Source: Sneathiella sp. (GTDB taxonomy: Bacteria > Pseudomonadota > Alphaproteobacteria > Sneathiellales > Sneathiellaceae). Taken from it: 64,000 bases of DNA. The notes under the pieces are model-generated. The model saw only the letters and a program-made list of their open reading frames with translations. It did no database searches and was not told where the DNA came from. This document shows positions 62,584 through 64,000 of this stretch, in pieces (positions within the stretch are counted from its first letter, which is position 1; every line of letters starts with the position of its first letter). The position numbers and the translations under genes are program-made. Location of the stretch: NCBI GenBank assembly GCA_002706985.1, contig PAKP01000003.1, positions 1 through 64,000 on the forward strand, read 5' to 3'.

Positions 62584-63048
62584 ATGTCACGTCCTCCCTA
62601 TCCGCCATATACAGAAGATACTGCATCCCAAAAGGTGCGTGCTGCCGAAGACGGTTGGAACTCCCGAGACCCTGCGATGGTTGCGTTGGCCTATACAGAA
62701 GATAGCCAATGGAGAAACCGGTCGGAATTTCTCCAGGGGCGCGCTGAGATCAAGCGCTTCCTGACCCGTAAATGGGATCACGAACTTGATTACCGGCTAA
62801 TCAAAGAACTTTGGGCCTTTACCGGCAATCGGATCTCCGTTCGCTTTGCCTATGAGTGGCACGATGCAGAAGGCAATTGGTTCCGGTCCTATGGAAATGA
62901 GAACTGGGAGTTCGATGCCGACGGGCTGATGCAGCGTCGTATCGCCGGCATCAATGATCTTCCTATTAAAGAATCCGAGCGAAAGTTCCGATGGCCGCTG
63001 GGACCACGACCCGATGATCATCCGGGCCTTTCCGCCCTCGGCCTTTGA
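62584..63048 (+). CDS. DUF1348 / NTF2-like protein
   Basis: 154 residues with the DUF1348 pattern: [61 protein letters not shown], then [19 protein letters not shown] and the C-terminal [16 protein letters not shown]. The family is often encoded with TetR regulators and stress genes; the fold is NTF2-like, the activity unknown. AGGAA precedes the ATG. Second gene of the TetR-controlled set. Confidence 0.9.
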   Translation: MSRPPYPPYTEDTASQKVRAAEDGWNSRDPAMVALAYTEDSQWRNRSEFLQGRAEIKRFLTRKWDHELDYRLIKELWAFTGNRISVRFAYEWHDAEGNWFRSYGNENWEFDADGLMQRRIAGINDLPIKESERKFRWPLGPRPDDHPGLSALGL

Positions 63049-63295
63049 AAAAGGAGGCAGCGTCCATGCATATCTGAGCTTTTTCTCCCAGCGCTGTGCA
63101 ATGACCTTGTCTCCGAAATCCTAACAGTATTCGATCCGGCGGGCAGTTGTTCAGGGCATAGGCCGGGTCACCAAGTCGGTTAGGCGAGCGTCATGTTCGA
63201 TGAAGACGATCGTCCTCCGAAACCGCCAGCGTCTGCTGGCTCACAAACCATACTCAACCTGTCCGGACGGGCAATAATTTAAGGAGAACTTTAAA

Positions 63296-63790
63296 ATGAA
63301 AACCATAAACTCACTGATCACTGCCGCAGTATTTGTCGGAATATTTTCTGCCGCACAAACAGCATTCGCGGTGGATGAATATAACGTTTCGAAGGGCACA
63401 ACGGTCGATGGGCACGGTGTCGCTTTTCGTGGAAATGACGTAGTCGCGATTGCCTCGGGCCTGGGCGTGATTCCAGGGCAAGCTCGTCACACATATGTTC
63501 ATGATGGCGTTGCGTATTATTTTTCTTCTGAAGAAGCCATGGATGAGTTCGGCAAAGACCCGGAGAGATATATGCCGCTATATGGCGGGTATTGCGCCTA
63601 TGGCGTTGCCTTTGGCAAGAAGCTTGATGGCAGTCCGCGCTTTGCGGATATCGTTGATGGAAAGCTCTATCTCTTCCTGAATGCCGATGTGTTCAAGGCA
63701 TATGAAAAAGATAAAGCAGCCATACTTGCAAAGGCGGCCGCCAACTGGCCGGAAATGCACCACGTTTCAGTAGCGAAAGTTAATAAGTAA
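63296..63790 (+). CDS. Exported YHS-domain protein
   Basis: 164 residues with a Sec signal peptide cut near AFAVDEY. The rest is a YHS domain: GQARHTYVHDGVAYYFSSEEAMDEFGKDPERYMPLYGGYCAYGVAFGK in pieces, with YGGYCA carrying the single Cys. YHS domains often bind metals or copper and many act as lipoprotein- or periplasm-located metal chaperones. AAGGAGAAC ribosome-binding site. Separated from the DUF1348 gene by 247 bases of sequence without a gene; it could have its own promoter. Confidence 0.88.
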   Translation: MKTINSLITAAVFVGIFSAAQTAFAVDEYNVSKGTTVDGHGVAFRGNDVVAIASGLGVIPGQARHTYVHDGVAYYFSSEEAMDEFGKDPERYMPLYGGYCAYGVAFGKKLDGSPRFADIVDGKLYLFLNADVFKAYEKDKAAILAKAAANWPEMHHVSVAKVNK

Positions 63791-63871
63791 GGGAGAGTCC
63801 GCTCAGATTTCTTTAACAATGAGACGGCAGCACCAATAAAAGCGCTGTCAGTATCATTTCAATCTCGAAGG

Positions 63872-63904
63872 AGCAGGCGCGTGTAAAATATGCGCCTGCT
63901 TTAT
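63872..63904 (+). terminator. Rho-independent terminator downstream of the YHS gene
   Basis: AGCAGGCGC (63872-63880) pairs with GCGCCTGCT (63892-63900) around an 11-base loop and is followed by TTTAT. It lies 80 bases after the YHS stop and ends the set of genes. Confidence 0.7.
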
Positions 63905-64000
63905 GTTCTGCATAGATTTCTGGCATGAGATAAATAATACGAAAAAGCAGTGTGCGCTGCTTTAAAGACATGCAGGAACAATTGGCCTTCAACAGAGGAG

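Noticed and set aside
63150..63295. A minus-strand stretch reading TIVFIEHDARL like the H-loop end of an ABC ATPase
   Set aside because: Only about 20 residues match, a stop follows soon, and no Walker A, signature or transporter partner is near. Too short to call a remnant.

Overview
The window looks like chromosomal DNA of a free-living, probably marine, alphaproteobacterium of roughly even GC. The inference rests on a direct-repeat LexA box (GAAC-N7-GAAC) in front of an imuA-imuB-dnaE2 cassette, the abundance of TRAP transporters, a sigma-54 nitrogen-type promoter, and many small acyl-CoA and IclR/LysR/TetR modules. No species can be named from the sequence alone. There are no rRNA genes, intact tRNAs, insertion sequences or CRISPR arrays.

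Layout. 0-3.6 kb: the end of a zinc metallopeptidase, then a dctPQM TRAP operon on the minus strand. 4.0-7.8 kb: a small glycan group (WbqC-like protein, methyltransferase, large polytopic membrane protein). 8-10.6 kb: a DMT exporter, then a CGNR regulator divergent from azlCD. 10.7-16.6 kb: a cyanate module (three-gene ABC transporter plus cyanase) with a divergent PAS-AAA+-Fis activator; a near-consensus sigma-54 promoter and a palindromic candidate enhancer lie between them. 16.7-24.8 kb: a tightly packed ten-gene cluster combining GtrB/GtrA-type lipid-linked sugar handling with an amino-acid-type adenylation enzyme, an acyl carrier protein, a reductase, two acyltransferase-type proteins, two methyltransferases and a beta-propeller protein. 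I regard this as the most likely undescribed system here. 25.1-26.9 kb: a PAS protein overlapping a membrane-free chemoreceptor, which looks like a two-gene aerotaxis sensor.

27-29.9 kb: a His-rich outer-membrane barrel, a DUF1007 protein and a NicO-type metal permease preceded by a Zur-like box, read here as zinc acquisition. 30-35.5 kb: the SOS mutasome imuA-imuB-dnaE2. 35.5-37.2 kb: an amidoligase overlapping a class I glutamine amidotransferase. 37.4-44.9 kb: amidohydrolase, alpha/beta hydrolase, and a CFA synthase-MFS-DUF3833 operon with DUF6134, NTF2-like and DUF2189 neighbours. 45.2-53.9 kb: acyl-CoA synthetase, enoyl-CoA hydratase, a Bcr/CflA exporter, LysR, AhpD-like and PNPOx-like proteins, a CaiB-type CoA-transferase and IclR. 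54.1-58.2 kb: a TAXI TRAP transporter and a serine hydrolase, divergent from the IclR/CoA-transferase pair.

58.2-59.7 kb looks disturbed and AT-rich. It holds a tRNA 3'-end-like fragment, a cyclase-TPR pseudogene with its middle deleted, and a hotdog thioesterase. The last 3 kb hold a transglutaminase-like protein and a TetR regulator whose own promoter and that of the divergent isochorismatase-NTF2-YHS gene set carry matching palindromes. Start codons were chosen by Shine-Dalgarno position, overlap with the preceding gene and family N-terminus; several are GTG or TTG.
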